From positions 186,001 through 250,000 of the forward strand of contig CABZFJ010000001.1 in the NCBI GenBank assembly GCA_902524995.1: a stretch of 64,000 nucleotides of DNA, in the 5' to 3' direction. Below the pieces are notes generated by a model. It had not been told where the DNA came from and searched no databases. It saw only the letters and a program-made list of their open reading frames with translations. Positions 40,229 through 50,147 of this stretch are shown piece by piece. Position numbers and translations under genes: made by a program. Positions within the stretch are counted from its first letter, which is position 1. Each line of letters begins with the position of its first letter. This DNA is from an uncultured Pelagibacteraceae bacterium (GTDB lineage Bacteria > Pseudomonadota > Alphaproteobacteria > Pelagibacterales > Pelagibacteraceae).

Positions 40229-41371
40229 TTAAAAAAATTCTTTAATTATAGTTGGTATATACTTTTTGAAATTAAAAAAACCTTTAGTGCAATATTTCCA
40301 AGAACTTCGGTCTAAATTACGATAAAGAAATTTTATTTTATTTATTCCTTGATAAGTTAAAAAATCTAAGTTTTCTCCAACACAAGGATATAAAAAATAA
40401 CTATTCTCAATTGTTTTAAGGTTTCTAATATCAATAATTTCACAATCCAAAGATTTTTCATCCAACCTTCTTTTTTGATCCTGAATTAAATCGGTCTTAA
40501 ATTTCAGTGTCTTTTCACTAAGTTTAATACTTCTAGTGTCATTTTTATTATTAATTAAATAAATTTTTTTAAATTTATGGTCTTTGAAATCAGTGAACTC
40601 AAAAGAAAGGTTATTTTCAAAAATTATTAAATTTTGCTCATCTAAACTTACTGGATTACTAAAATCTTTTAAGACAGCCTTGTATATTTTTTCACTAACT
40701 TTAGGAGTTGCAATTTCATTTAAATTGATATTATTAAATCTATTGTTAGTAAATTTTTTTATATTCCATTCACTTGCCAAATAATGCTTACCTTTTGTTT
40801 GTATTCCAGCAACCCATCTCCATCCTAATGTATTAGATGCTGCATCTCCATCATAGAGATGCTTCATAAAAAATTCAGCTCCTAATTGCCAAGGTAAATT
40901 TAAAGTAAAAATCCATATACTAGCAAACCACATCCTTGCATGATTATGAAGGTAATTAAATTCTTTTAGTTCTTTAACCCATTCATTAAAACATTCTATA
41001 TTTGTATTTCCATCAATGGCATTTAAGTAATCTTTATTATCTTTATATTCTTCTCTTATAATCTTTAGTTCTATTAGGTAATCTGTCCATACATTAGGTC
41101 TCAATTCTAACCATCCTTTCCAATAAGTACGCCACAAAACTTCCTGAATAAATTTTTCATTTTTAGAAAATGAAAATCTCTTTAAGGCTTTATCTATAAC
41201 TTCTAACTCATTTAATATTCCATGAGATATATATGGAGAAATACAAGATATATTTGATCTTTTATCTGGACCAAAATCAAAATTTCTCAATCTTGAATAT
41301 TCAGAAAGATTATTTTCAACAAAATTATCTAGTTTGTTAGTGGCTAGCGCCCGACTTGGTTCAAAATTCAT
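40229..41371 (-). CDS. Photolyase/cryptochrome FAD-binding domain protein lacking the usual N-terminal antenna domain
   Basis: SCISPYISHGIL, WRTYWKGWLELRP, NYLHNHARMWFASIWIFTLNLPWQLGAEFFMKHLYDGDAASNTLGWRWVAG; FAD domain begins at residue ~1. Confidence 0.88.
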   Translation of the reverse strand: MNFEPSRALATNKLDNFVENNLSEYSRLRNFDFGPDKRSNISCISPYISHGILNELEVIDKALKRFSFSKNEKFIQEVLWRTYWKGWLELRPNVWTDYLIELKIIREEYKDNKDYLNAIDGNTNIECFNEWVKELKEFNYLHNHARMWFASIWIFTLNLPWQLGAEFFMKHLYDGDAASNTLGWRWVAGIQTKGKHYLASEWNIKKFTNNRFNNINLNEIATPKVSEKIYKAVLKDFSNPVSLDEQNLIIFENNLSFEFTDFKDHKFKKIYLINNKNDTRSIKLSEKTLKFKTDLIQDQKRRLDEKSLDCEIIDIRNLKTIENSYFLYPCVGENLDFLTYQGINKIKFLYRNLDRSSWKYCTKGFFNFKKYIPTIIKEFF

Positions 41372-41377
41372 TATATT

Positions 41378-42562
41378 TTATTTTAATTTTTTCTTATGAA
41401 AATTAATAAATCTTTCAACATTTGATTTATTAAAAGTTTTATTTTCTTCAAATGAAACTTTTTTCATAGAATAAGCTGAACTTTTAGTTATTCTTGAATG
41501 AATAATAACATTCCCTTTATATAACCTCAATTTTACTGATCCATTAACTTTACTTCTCTTAAGATCTACAATTCTTTGTAATTTAAATCTCTCTTTAGAA
41601 AACCAATATCCATTGTAAATCAGTTCCGCATACCTAGGCATAACTTTCTCTTTCTTATGCATTGTACCTTTATCAAGTGTAACAGACTCTATAGCCCTAT
41701 GAGCATACATTAATAAAGTTCCGCCTGGTGTTTCGTATACACCTCTTGATTTTATACCGATAAATCTATTTTCTACTAGATCAACTCTTCCAACAGCATT
41801 TTTTCCAGCTATGTCGTTTAATTTTCCAAGCAATTTAGATGGAGATAATTTTTTCCCATTCACTGCAATCGGATCTCCACCTTTAAAGTCTATTTTTACA
41901 ATTGAAGATTTATTAGGCGCTTTTTCTGGAGATACCGTTCTTTGAAAGATAAAGTCAGGTGCAGAGTTTTTTGGATTTTCTAACAACTTTCCTTCTGTTG
42001 ATGTATGAAAAATATTATCGTCTACTGAAAAAGGTGACGCTCCTTTCTTGTCTTTAGGTATTTCAATTTTATTTTTTTTTGCATAATTAATTAGATCTGA
42101 TCTAGATTTCAGCTTCCAAATTCTCCAAGGTGCAATAATTTTTATTTTAGATCCAAAATAATGATAACCTAACTCAAATCTTACTTGATCATTTCCTTTT
42201 CCTGTTGATCCATGAGACACAGCATAGGCATTAAATTTTTTAGCAATTCTAATTTGATCTTTGGCTATTAAAGGTCTAGCAATTGAGGTTCCAAGCAAAT
42301 AAACACCCTCATATATTGCATGGCCCCTAATCATTGGATAAACATAATCTTTTACAAAAATATCTTTTAGATCTTGAATAATAATATTTTTTACACCAAG
42401 TTTTTTTGCGTTTCTGAAAATTTTATTTCTATCTATTTCTTGACCAATGTCTGCAGTATAACAAATTACTTCTGCATCGTAATTTTCCTGTAACCATTTT
42501 AATATGATTGATGTGTCCAAACCGCCAGAGTAGGCAAGAACTATCTTTTTCTTTGATTTCAT
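41378..42562 (-). CDS. argG: Argininosuccinate synthase
   Basis: KKIVLAYSGGLDTSIILKWLQENY; STGKGNDQVRFE. Confidence 0.97.
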   Translation of the reverse strand: MKSKKKIVLAYSGGLDTSIILKWLQENYDAEVICYTADIGQEIDRNKIFRNAKKLGVKNIIIQDLKDIFVKDYVYPMIRGHAIYEGVYLLGTSIARPLIAKDQIRIAKKFNAYAVSHGSTGKGNDQVRFELGYHYFGSKIKIIAPWRIWKLKSRSDLINYAKKNKIEIPKDKKGASPFSVDDNIFHTSTEGKLLENPKNSAPDFIFQRTVSPEKAPNKSSIVKIDFKGGDPIAVNGKKLSPSKLLGKLNDIAGKNAVGRVDLVENRFIGIKSRGVYETPGGTLLMYAHRAIESVTLDKGTMHKKEKVMPRYAELIYNGYWFSKERFKLQRIVDLKRSKVNGSVKLRLYKGNVIIHSRITKSSAYSMKKVSFEENKTFNKSNVERFINFHKKKLK

Positions 42563-42565
42563 TAT

Positions 42566-43066
42566 TTAACTGCAGCTTTTTTTAGCTGCGTTATATGCTT
42601 TAGTGAAGCCCATCAAAGAATAGTGGTCAATTGTTTGAGAACCAGATTTATTATATCCAGTAACCATTAATCTTGAGGCCTTTTTCATTCTTCTAACAAC
42701 TTTTTTTTCAATTTTATTGTTTGAAATCCATGCAAAATTATCTTGAGCTATATCAAATTTATATTTTGATTTACCAGAGCTAGCTGTAATTGAATTTTGA
42801 CTGTTGTATTCGTAGCCTGAGGTTGTGCTTACCTCGTCTTTAATTTTTTCAGATGGTCTGAAAGTTACAAATAATCTTGCATCTCTATCATTTTTTTTAG
42901 GAGATTGAAGAACTGGTTTAGATTGAGCAAAACATACTTTATTATCCCCACTAGTAACAACAATTGCATCCCAGTCTTTATATGTTCCTATTTTATTTAA
43001 TTCTTCTGAATATGAAGTTGATCCTAATAAGAGAATAAAAAAAATTATTTTAAAAATTATGGACAT
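42566..43066 (-). CDS. Invasion-associated locus B (IalB) family protein
   Basis: Signal peptide; IGTYKDWDAIVVTSGDNKVCFAQSKPV; typical IalB pattern. Confidence 0.8.
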   Translation of the reverse strand: MSIIFKIIFFILLLGSTSYSEELNKIGTYKDWDAIVVTSGDNKVCFAQSKPVLQSPKKNDRDARLFVTFRPSEKIKDEVSTTSGYEYNSQNSITASSGKSKYKFDIAQDNFAWISNNKIEKKVVRRMKKASRLMVTGYNKSGSQTIDHYSLMGFTKAYNAAKKSCS

Positions 43067-44091
43067 GGATTTGGATATTTTTTTTGAATTTCATTAATTT
43101 CATTAATTATTTCTTTATCAAGATTCACTTTTACACTTTCTATGTTTGTTTTCAACTGCTCCATAGTTGTTGCACCAATAATAACGCTAGACATAAAATC
43201 CTGTATCTCACAAAATTTTATACACATTTGACTCATATCAATGTTGTATTTTTCACTAATATTAAAATATTCTTCAACAGCTTCGTTAGTATTTGGTTTT
43301 CGATATCTTGTCCAAAAATTCCAATCTCTTTCCATTCGAGATCCTTTTGGAAATTGCTTATTTCTGTATTTACCACTCAAAAAACCACTGGCTAAAGGAG
43401 AATAAGATAAGCAGCCGATATTTTCTCTTATAGACACTTCAGCTAATCCAATTTCATATGACCTATTTAATAAACTGTAGGGATTTTGTATAGACATCAT
43501 TCTTGGCAAACTCTTATCCTTTGAGAGTTTGAGATAATTCATAACACCCCAAGGAGTTTCATTAGATAAACCTACATTTCTTATTTTACCTTGCTCAATA
43601 TACTTTTGTAATTCAACCAACACGTCTTCGAATTTATTCCATTCATTTTCTTTATGCACGTAGCCCAGTCTTCCAAAATTGTTTACATTTCTTTCTGGCC
43701 AGTGGAGCTGATATAAATCTATATAATCAGTTTTAAGTCTTTTAAGACTGTTATGAAGTGCAGTTTCGAGATTCTTCCCTACAAAACTATTTTCACCATT
43801 TCTAATATAATCTCTTGCAGGACCACAAACTTTAGTTGCAAGTATCACATCTTTTCTTTTTTTTGTTTTTTCAAACCAATTTCCAATGATCGTCTCTGTA
43901 TGACCAAAAGTTCCAGCTTTTGGAGGTACTGCATAAAGTTCAGCTGTATCCCAGAAATTAACCCCATTTTCTAGTGAAAAATCCATTTGTTCGAAGGCTT
44001 CCTCTTGGCTATTTTGTTCACCCCATGTCATGGTGCCGAGACAAATTGTGCTAATATCTATATCAGTTGTTCCTAATTTTTTATAATTCAT
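43057..44091 (-). CDS. Aldo/keto reductase (Tas-like)
   Basis: MNYKKLGTTDIDISTICLGTMTWGEQNSQEEAFEQMDFSLENGVNFWDTAELYAVPP. Confidence 0.94.
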   Translation of the reverse strand: MNYKKLGTTDIDISTICLGTMTWGEQNSQEEAFEQMDFSLENGVNFWDTAELYAVPPKAGTFGHTETIIGNWFEKTKKRKDVILATKVCGPARDYIRNGENSFVGKNLETALHNSLKRLKTDYIDLYQLHWPERNVNNFGRLGYVHKENEWNKFEDVLVELQKYIEQGKIRNVGLSNETPWGVMNYLKLSKDKSLPRMMSIQNPYSLLNRSYEIGLAEVSIRENIGCLSYSPLASGFLSGKYRNKQFPKGSRMERDWNFWTRYRKPNTNEAVEEYFNISEKYNIDMSQMCIKFCEIQDFMSSVIIGATTMEQLKTNIESVKVNLDKEIINEINEIQKKYPNPCP

Positions 44092-44163
44092 TAAATATTA
44101 AGTATTTGTTACCTATATTTTGACTGCTTGAAAAATTTTAAATTTATTACTATATATTTAATT

Positions 44164-44922
44164 ATGGAATTCAATAGAGACAATATCTTAAATAGATCAA
44201 CAACAGCAAAAAAAGCTGTTGTGATGGACGAAGGCCTAAGAGCCTACATGCTTAAAGTTTATAATTACATGGCAACCGGAGTTTTGCTAACAGGTATCAT
44301 TGCATTGCTATCTTTTAAAATGTCAGTAGTTACAGATGCAAGTGGATCAATAGTTGCTTTAACAGAGTTTGGAAATGCAATTTATCTTTCAGGATTGAAA
44401 TGGGTGGTAATGTTAGCTCCACTAGGAATTGTTTTTTACATGAGCTTTGGAATAAATAAAATGAGTTCTTCAAAAGCCCAAACTACTTTTTGGATTTTTG
44501 CAGCTTTGATGGGTTTATCACTCTCATCAATTTTATTGGTTTACACAGGACTTAGTGTGACGAGAGTATTTTTCATTTCTTCAGCTACATTTGGAGCTAT
44601 GAGCATATATGGATACACAACTAAAAGAGACCTCACAAAATTTGGATCATTCTTAATAATGGGTTTGATCGGTATTATAATCGCATCTTTAGTAAATATT
44701 TTCTTAAAGTCATCAATGATGTATTTTGCTATTTCAATTATCGGAGTTCTTATATTTGTTGGATTAACAGCCTATGATACACAAAAAATTAAAAATATGT
44801 ACGCGGCATCAGATTCAGGTGAAGTAATTGGCAAGAAAGCTGTTATGGGAGCTTTAACACTATACTTAGATTTTATAAATTTATTTATAATGCTTCTAAG
44901 ATTGTTTGGTCAAAGAAGATAA
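44164..44922 (+). CDS. Bax inhibitor-1 family membrane protein (YccA-like)
   Basis: Seven TM; GLTAYDTQKIKNMY, LYLDFINLFIMLLRLFG; start set at MEFNRDN (44164). Confidence 0.93.
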   Translation: MEFNRDNILNRSTTAKKAVVMDEGLRAYMLKVYNYMATGVLLTGIIALLSFKMSVVTDASGSIVALTEFGNAIYLSGLKWVVMLAPLGIVFYMSFGINKMSSSKAQTTFWIFAALMGLSLSSILLVYTGLSVTRVFFISSATFGAMSIYGYTTKRDLTKFGSFLIMGLIGIIIASLVNIFLKSSMMYFAISIIGVLIFVGLTAYDTQKIKNMYAASDSGEVIGKKAVMGALTLYLDFINLFIMLLRLFGQRR

Positions 44923-44929
44923 TCAAAAA

Positions 44930-45265
44930 CTATAGTTTTTTCCAATTTGTTTTTTTTAGAAGTATTTCTAAATTATGAGCATTATTTAAAATTTTACCAT
45001 TTCTATCAGTTATTAAATACTTCAAATTCTTATTAGAAGGTTTAAAATTTTTACTGATGTTGTAGATAGCTTTTTCTGCTGCATTTTTAAAAATACTAAA
45101 ACTTACTCTTTTACTTGATATTGACAGGCCATAGTCTTTCCAAGATCCTTCAGATACCATTTTAGCATATAGGTCTAATATAATTTTTAGTTCTTTTTTT
45201 TCAAAAAAATACCTTTGGTTTTGTTCTTTATTTGAATTATTTATTACTAATTTTAAATTACTCAT
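44930..45265 (-). CDS. DUF2794 protein
   Basis: RYFFEKKELKIILDLYAKMVSEGSWKDYGLSISSKRVSFSIFKNAAEKAIYNISK. Confidence 0.85.
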   Translation of the reverse strand: MSNLKLVINNSNKEQNQRYFFEKKELKIILDLYAKMVSEGSWKDYGLSISSKRVSFSIFKNAAEKAIYNISKNFKPSNKNLKYLITDRNGKILNNAHNLEILLKKTNWKKL

Positions 45266-45809
45266 TTAATTTGTATTTATTAATCAACCCAACTTGTGAT
45301 GCTGTAAAAATGAATGTAATTGGTAACATTCCCCAAACTTTAAAGTTAACCCAAAATTCTTCTGTTTGAGTTCTCCAAACAATTTCATTTAATATAGCTA
45401 AAAAAATAAAAAAATAAGTCCATCTATTATTCAAAATTTTCCAACCTTCGTCAGACATTGGTAGTGTTTTTCCTAGTATTAATTTTAACACTGGTTCATT
45501 GGTGAAGTATTTTCCAAAAAATAAAGCTAAGGCAAATAAAATATTTATAATAGTGGGTTTCATATAAATAAAAATCGGATTATCAAAATAAATTGTTAAA
45601 CCTCCAAACAGTGTAATTAAAATTCCTCCTAACAAAGGAACCATTGGAACTTTTTTTTCCAGTATCCAAACCAAAAAAACAGAAATTATTGTTGCAACAA
45701 TTAGAGGTGGTATTGCAACTTTTAAATTTTTATCACTGTTGTAATAAAAGAAGAAAAAAATAGCTAAAGGCCCAACGTCTGTAATGAATTTAAGAAGTGA
45801 TTTATTCAC
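45258..45809 (-). CDS. yciB: Septation protein A (YciB/IspZ)
   Basis: LLKFITDVGPLAIFFFFYYNSDKNL; TYFFIFLAILNEIVWRTQTEEFWVNFKVWG. Confidence 0.93.
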   Translation of the reverse strand: MNKSLLKFITDVGPLAIFFFFYYNSDKNLKVAIPPLIVATIISVFLVWILEKKVPMVPLLGGILITLFGGLTIYFDNPIFIYMKPTIINILFALALFFGKYFTNEPVLKLILGKTLPMSDEGWKILNNRWTYFFIFLAILNEIVWRTQTEEFWVNFKVWGMLPITFIFTASQVGLINKYKLNE

Positions 45810-45887
45810 TGCTACATATTAACAGATTAATAAAACATTTATATTTTTTTTATTGATTTTTTTCATCAAATATCCATATTTAATATC

Positions 45888-46208
45888 GTGAGTACTCAAA
45901 AAGCTAAATTTTCTATTGGAGATGTAGTTAAACATAGACACTTCGATTTTAGAGGTGTGATTTACGATGTTGACTTTGAATTTAATAACTCAGAGGAGTG
46001 GTATCAATCAATTCCTAAAAATGTGAGACCTAGAAAGGATCAGCCATTTTATCATTTACTAGCAGAGAATGACGAAATTACTTACGAGGCTTATGTGTCT
46101 GAGCAAAATCTATTATTCGATGACTCTGAAGAACCTATCAAACACCCTCTAATTAATGAAATTTTTTCAGGTAAGCGTGGATCAAGCTACTTCAAGCCTT
46201 CAAATTAA
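45888..46208 (+). CDS. hspQ: Heat shock protein HspQ (YccV-like)
   Basis: AKFSIGDVVKHRHFDFRGVIYDVDFEF; GTG start. Confidence 0.93.
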   Translation: MSTQKAKFSIGDVVKHRHFDFRGVIYDVDFEFNNSEEWYQSIPKNVRPRKDQPFYHLLAENDEITYEAYVSEQNLLFDDSEEPIKHPLINEIFSGKRGSSYFKPSN

Positions 46209-46276
46209 CTAATAGCCAATATTTAAACACAATTGTCCCAAATCTCTGTCATATCTGTTTGTTATAAAATATTTAA

Positions 46277-46330
46277 TTCTGATCAAGAGTACTATTTTTC
46301 CTCTATCTCCCTTTGTATTCTTGGTCAGAA
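46277..46330 (+). ncRNA. Candidate structured RNA element / 5' leader of ccmC
   Basis: TTCTGATCAAGAGTA (46277-46291) pairs with TATTCTTGGTCAGAA (46316-46330) as 15 continuous base pairs, two of them G-U, closing a 24-nt pyrimidine-rich loop. Confidence 0.5.
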
Positions 46331-46375
46331 AATTTTGAACAATTTTAATCTAAAATTTATGTGTTATAAAAAATT

Positions 46376-47083
46376 ATGATTAATTATTTCAATCCAAATA
46401 ATACTTTAAAGATAATTAATAAAATACAAAAGTATGTATTTGCGTTATTTATAATTGTATTGTTACTTGGATTAGTTGAAGCTTTAGTTCTTTCTCCTGA
46501 GGATTATAAGCAGAGTGACTCAGTTAGAATTATGTATGTTCATGTTCCATCGGCTTGGATATCACTAGGAATATTTTCAGTTATTTCCTTTCTTTCTTTT
46601 GGAGTTTTTGTTTTTAAAAATAAAAATTTTTCTTTAATAACTAAAAGTTTAGCACCTTCTGGTTTTGTTTTTAGCATAATTGCTTTAGTTACAGGATCAA
46701 TTTGGGGAAAACCAACTTGGGGAACTTGGTGGGCTTGGGATGCAAGAATTACTTCAATGCTCTTACTTTCAATTTTTTATTTGTTGTTTATTACTTCTTG
46801 GAAGATTGTGACAGATACTAGTAAAGCAGAAAAAATTAGCTCAATAGTAGCCATTATTGGTCTTATAAATATTCCAGTTATAAAATTCTCAGTGGAATGG
46901 TGGAATACTTTACACCAACCTGCTTCAGTAAAAATCTTGGAAGAAACAACAATTCATTCTTCAATGTTGACACCATTAGCTATAATGACTGCGGCATTTG
47001 CTCTATTTTCACTTTTGATATTTTTAATGAAATATAATACAGAACTGTTAAAAATTAAAAACAAAGGTCTTAATAGATTATGA
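46376..47083 (+). CDS. ccmC: Heme exporter/ cytochrome c maturation protein CcmC
   Basis: WGKPTWGTWWAWDARITSMLLL; VPSAWISLG. Confidence 0.96.
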   Translation: MINYFNPNNTLKIINKIQKYVFALFIIVLLLGLVEALVLSPEDYKQSDSVRIMYVHVPSAWISLGIFSVISFLSFGVFVFKNKNFSLITKSLAPSGFVFSIIALVTGSIWGKPTWGTWWAWDARITSMLLLSIFYLLFITSWKIVTDTSKAEKISSIVAIIGLINIPVIKFSVEWWNTLHQPASVKILEETTIHSSMLTPLAIMTAAFALFSLLIFLMKYNTELLKIKNKGLNRL

Positions 47084-47313
47084 TTGGTGAACTACTAAAT
47101 ATGAATGGATACGGTGTATATGTTTGGTCATCATTTATATTTACTCTATTTTCTTTTAGTTTCTTGTACGTGGTAGTAAAATTAAATTTAATTAAAGAGA
47201 AAAAGAAATTTGAGAAAAATTATAAATCACTAGATGAAAAGAAACTTGCATCAGTAGCTAAGCAAAAAACGTACAGAGAGATATTAGCAAACACTTCTAC
47301 ATTTAAAGTTTAA
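47080..47313 (+). CDS. ccmD: CcmD-like small membrane protein
   Basis: [26 protein letters not shown]; between ccmC and ccmE. Confidence 0.8.
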   Translation: MIGELLNMNGYGVYVWSSFIFTLFSFSFLYVVVKLNLIKEKKKFEKNYKSLDEKKLASVAKQKTYREILANTSTFKV

Positions 47314-47324
47314 CTAAAATTCAC

Positions 47325-47747
47325 ATGTACGGAAAAAAAGTTAAATTTAGAGCCCTTTTTATTTTTTTAATTTTAATTTCATTAACTCTTACGATTTTTT
47401 TGATAGTCAAATCTCTTGAGGAAAACGTAGTATATTTTAAGTCTCCAACAGACATAAAAAACCTTAATGAAATCCAAAATGTTCAAAAAATTAGAGTTGG
47501 CGGAATGGTGAAAAAAAATTCTATTAAAATAAATGATAAAGAAATTTTTTTTGTAATTACGGATTTCAAAAATGAACTATTAGTCAACTTTAATGGATCT
47601 GTGCCTAATTTGTTTGAAGAAGGCAAGGGTGTAGTTGCTGAAGGTTTTTTAAAGGATAAAAGTTTTCTAAATGCTGACAAGATTTTAGCAAAACATGACG
47701 AAAATTATATGCCTCCTGAAGTTAGTGAAGCTATGAAAAACAATTAA
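47325..47747 (+). CDS. ccmE: Heme chaperone CcmE
   Basis: [45 protein letters not shown] (heme-binding H-D-E-N-Y). Confidence 0.96.
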   Translation: MYGKKVKFRALFIFLILISLTLTIFLIVKSLEENVVYFKSPTDIKNLNEIQNVQKIRVGGMVKKNSIKINDKEIFFVITDFKNELLVNFNGSVPNLFEEGKGVVAEGFLKDKSFLNADKILAKHDENYMPPEVSEAMKNN

Positions 47748-47752
47748 TTTGT

Positions 47753-49633
47753 ATGTCTTATTATTTAGGAAATTATTCTTTATATATTGCTTTAATTGCA
47801 TCTGTTTATTTAATTTTTAAGTCATACTTGGATGCAAATTCAGAAAATAAATATTTAGATAAAAACTTTATTTTAATTACTTCAATACAAACTATAATGA
47901 TCATTGTAAGTTTTTTTAGTCTAGTTGCAGCTTTTGTAATTTCAGATTTTAGTAATGAAACTGTTTTTAACAATTCTCATACTTTAAAACCTCTATTTTA
48001 TAAAGTTTCAGGTACATGGGGAAATCATGAGGGAAGTTTATTATTATGGTTATTAGTTCTTTCAATTTTTCTATTTATTTTTTTATTAAATTCAAGATCA
48101 CAAGATACTAAATACAAACTTCTAACGATACTATTTCAACAAATTATTATTTCAGGTTTTCTAGTTTTTATTTTGTTAACCTCCAACCCATTCAAAACGC
48201 TTTATCCAATTCCTAGCGAGGGATTAGGTTTGAACCCTATTTTACAAGACCCTGCTTTAGCTATTCACCCTCCAATTTTATATTTAGGTTATGTAGGAAC
48301 ATCTATTATCTTTTCAGCTTCACTTGCCTCAATGATTAGTGGAAATATTGGAGAAAAGTGGGCAAGACATATTAAAAAATGGGTTTTGGTATCTTGGGTA
48401 TTTTTAACAATCGGTATTTTGCTAGGATCTATATGGGCATATTATGAGCTGGGCTGGGGAGGTTTTTGGTTTTGGGATCCTGTAGAAAATGTTTCATTAA
48501 TGCCATGGTTTTGCTTAACAGCACTCCTCCATACTGTAATTGTATTGCAGAAAAGAAATTCGTTTAAAGAGTGGACTATTATTTTATCAATTACAACTTT
48601 TTCACTGAGTATGAGTGGTACTTTTCTTGTTAGGTCTGGAATTTTAAATTCAATTCACACTTTTGCAAACGATCCATCAAGAGGGTTATATATATTAACT
48701 TTTCTCTTTATACTAATATTGATGTCTATATTAATTTTCTTTTTTAATCAGAATAAAATATCAAACACAGCCAAAGAGAATTTTATTTTAAGTAAAGAGA
48801 CTGCAATATTAGTCAATAACTGGTTTATGATGTTTTTTTTATCTGTTGTTCTTGTTGGTACAATTTATCCAATTTTTCTTGAAGTTTTAAATGGTTCAAA
48901 AATTTCTGTTGGTCCACCTTTTTATCATAATCTTTTAATACCTTTCTTAATCCCTTTTTTAATATTCATGAGTTTTGGCCCAAGTTTGAAATGGATTAAA
49001 GATAAATTAAAAAAGTTTAACTATAATATTTTAATTATATTTTTAGTTTCACTACTTATTTCATATGTCATTTTAAAAAAAACAGAGAATTCATTTTTGT
49101 TATCTATTCCTCTGATAGTTTTGAGCATCTATCTTTTATTAGTAACAATTAAGGATTTTTTTGTTAGTAAATCCTCGATTAGCCAAAAAATTTCACATTT
49201 TGGTTTTAGTTTATTAATCACTAGTATCTTATTGAATGGCCTTTTTTCTAATGAATTCAATTCAAATATGAAAGTAGGAGATGAAAGAATATTCAATGAA
49301 AAAGTTGTAAAATTAAAAGAAGTTAATGTTACAGATGTGAACAATTATAAATCTCTTAAAGCTAGTTTTGAAGTTACAAATAAAAATTCCTCTTTTGCTT
49401 TATACCCAGAAGTTAGGATTTACCAACAGCCTTTAACTATTACGAGTGAAGCAGATATTAAGACAACATTATTTTCAGATAATTTTTTAGTATTTAATAT
49501 TCTAAAAGACGATGGTTATTATAACGTAAGATATCAATATAAACCCTTAATGATTTGGATATGGATCTCAACTATATTTATTAGTTTTGGTGGTTTATTA
49601 AGTGTTATTAGAAAAAATGAGCAAAAATATTAA
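47753..49633 (+). CDS. ccmF: Cytochrome c heme lyase subunit CcmF
   Basis: WGNHEGSLLLW; AYYELGWGGFWFWDPVENVSLMPW. Confidence 0.96.
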   Translation: MSYYLGNYSLYIALIASVYLIFKSYLDANSENKYLDKNFILITSIQTIMIIVSFFSLVAAFVISDFSNETVFNNSHTLKPLFYKVSGTWGNHEGSLLLWLLVLSIFLFIFLLNSRSQDTKYKLLTILFQQIIISGFLVFILLTSNPFKTLYPIPSEGLGLNPILQDPALAIHPPILYLGYVGTSIIFSASLASMISGNIGEKWARHIKKWVLVSWVFLTIGILLGSIWAYYELGWGGFWFWDPVENVSLMPWFCLTALLHTVIVLQKRNSFKEWTIILSITTFSLSMSGTFLVRSGILNSIHTFANDPSRGLYILTFLFILILMSILIFFFNQNKISNTAKENFILSKETAILVNNWFMMFFLSVVLVGTIYPIFLEVLNGSKISVGPPFYHNLLIPFLIPFLIFMSFGPSLKWIKDKLKKFNYNILIIFLVSLLISYVILKKTENSFLLSIPLIVLSIYLLLVTIKDFFVSKSSISQKISHFGFSLLITSILLNGLFSNEFNSNMKVGDERIFNEKVVKLKEVNVTDVNNYKSLKASFEVTNKNSSFALYPEVRIYQQPLTITSEADIKTTLFSDNFLVFNILKDDGYYNVRYQYKPLMIWIWISTIFISFGGLLSVIRKNEQKY

Positions 49634-50147
49634 ATATTTAGGATTACTAATAACTTTAATAATAATTTTTATAATCTTGCTCAAGGGATTGAACGTATCT
49701 AAAAATTACTCAAACGAGAAATTAAAAAGTAAAATAGATTTTTCACTTAATGCAAAAAAACTATTTTCTGATGAAATAATTAATATTTCAGACTTATTTG
49801 ATAAAAATATTCCTACAGTAGTAAATATTTGGGCATCTTGGTGTGCACCATGTAGAGAAGAGCATCAGTTTTTAATGAAATTAAAAGATATGAACATAAA
49901 TATAATTGGAATTAATTATAAAGACAGTCCGAAAAATGCAAAAAATTTTTTAAGCTTACTGGGAAATCCTTATTCAGAAGTTATTACCGATAATGATGGA
50001 ACAAAATCAATAGAATTTGGAGCCATTGGTGTTCCTGAAACTTTTATTATAATTGGTAAAACAAATGAGATAATAAAAAAGTATATTGGTCCATTGACGA
50101 GCGAAAATTTAATAGAAATAAAAAAATTATTAAAAAAAAATGCTTAA
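49617..50147 (+). CDS. ccmG: Thiol:disulfide interchange protein CcmG/DsbE
   Basis: PTVVNIWASWCAPCREEHQFLMKL; start ATG 49617 overlaps ccmF end. Confidence 0.94.
   Translation: MSKNIKYLGLLITLIIIFIILLKGLNVSKNYSNEKLKSKIDFSLNAKKLFSDEIINISDLFDKNIPTVVNIWASWCAPCREEHQFLMKLKDMNINIIGINYKDSPKNAKNFLSLLGNPYSEVITDNDGTKSIEFGAIGVPETFIIIGKTNEIIKKYIGPLTSENLIEIKKLLKKNA

Noticed and set aside
43084-43974. Plus-strand ORFs opposite aldo/keto reductase
   Set aside because: Antisense shadows.
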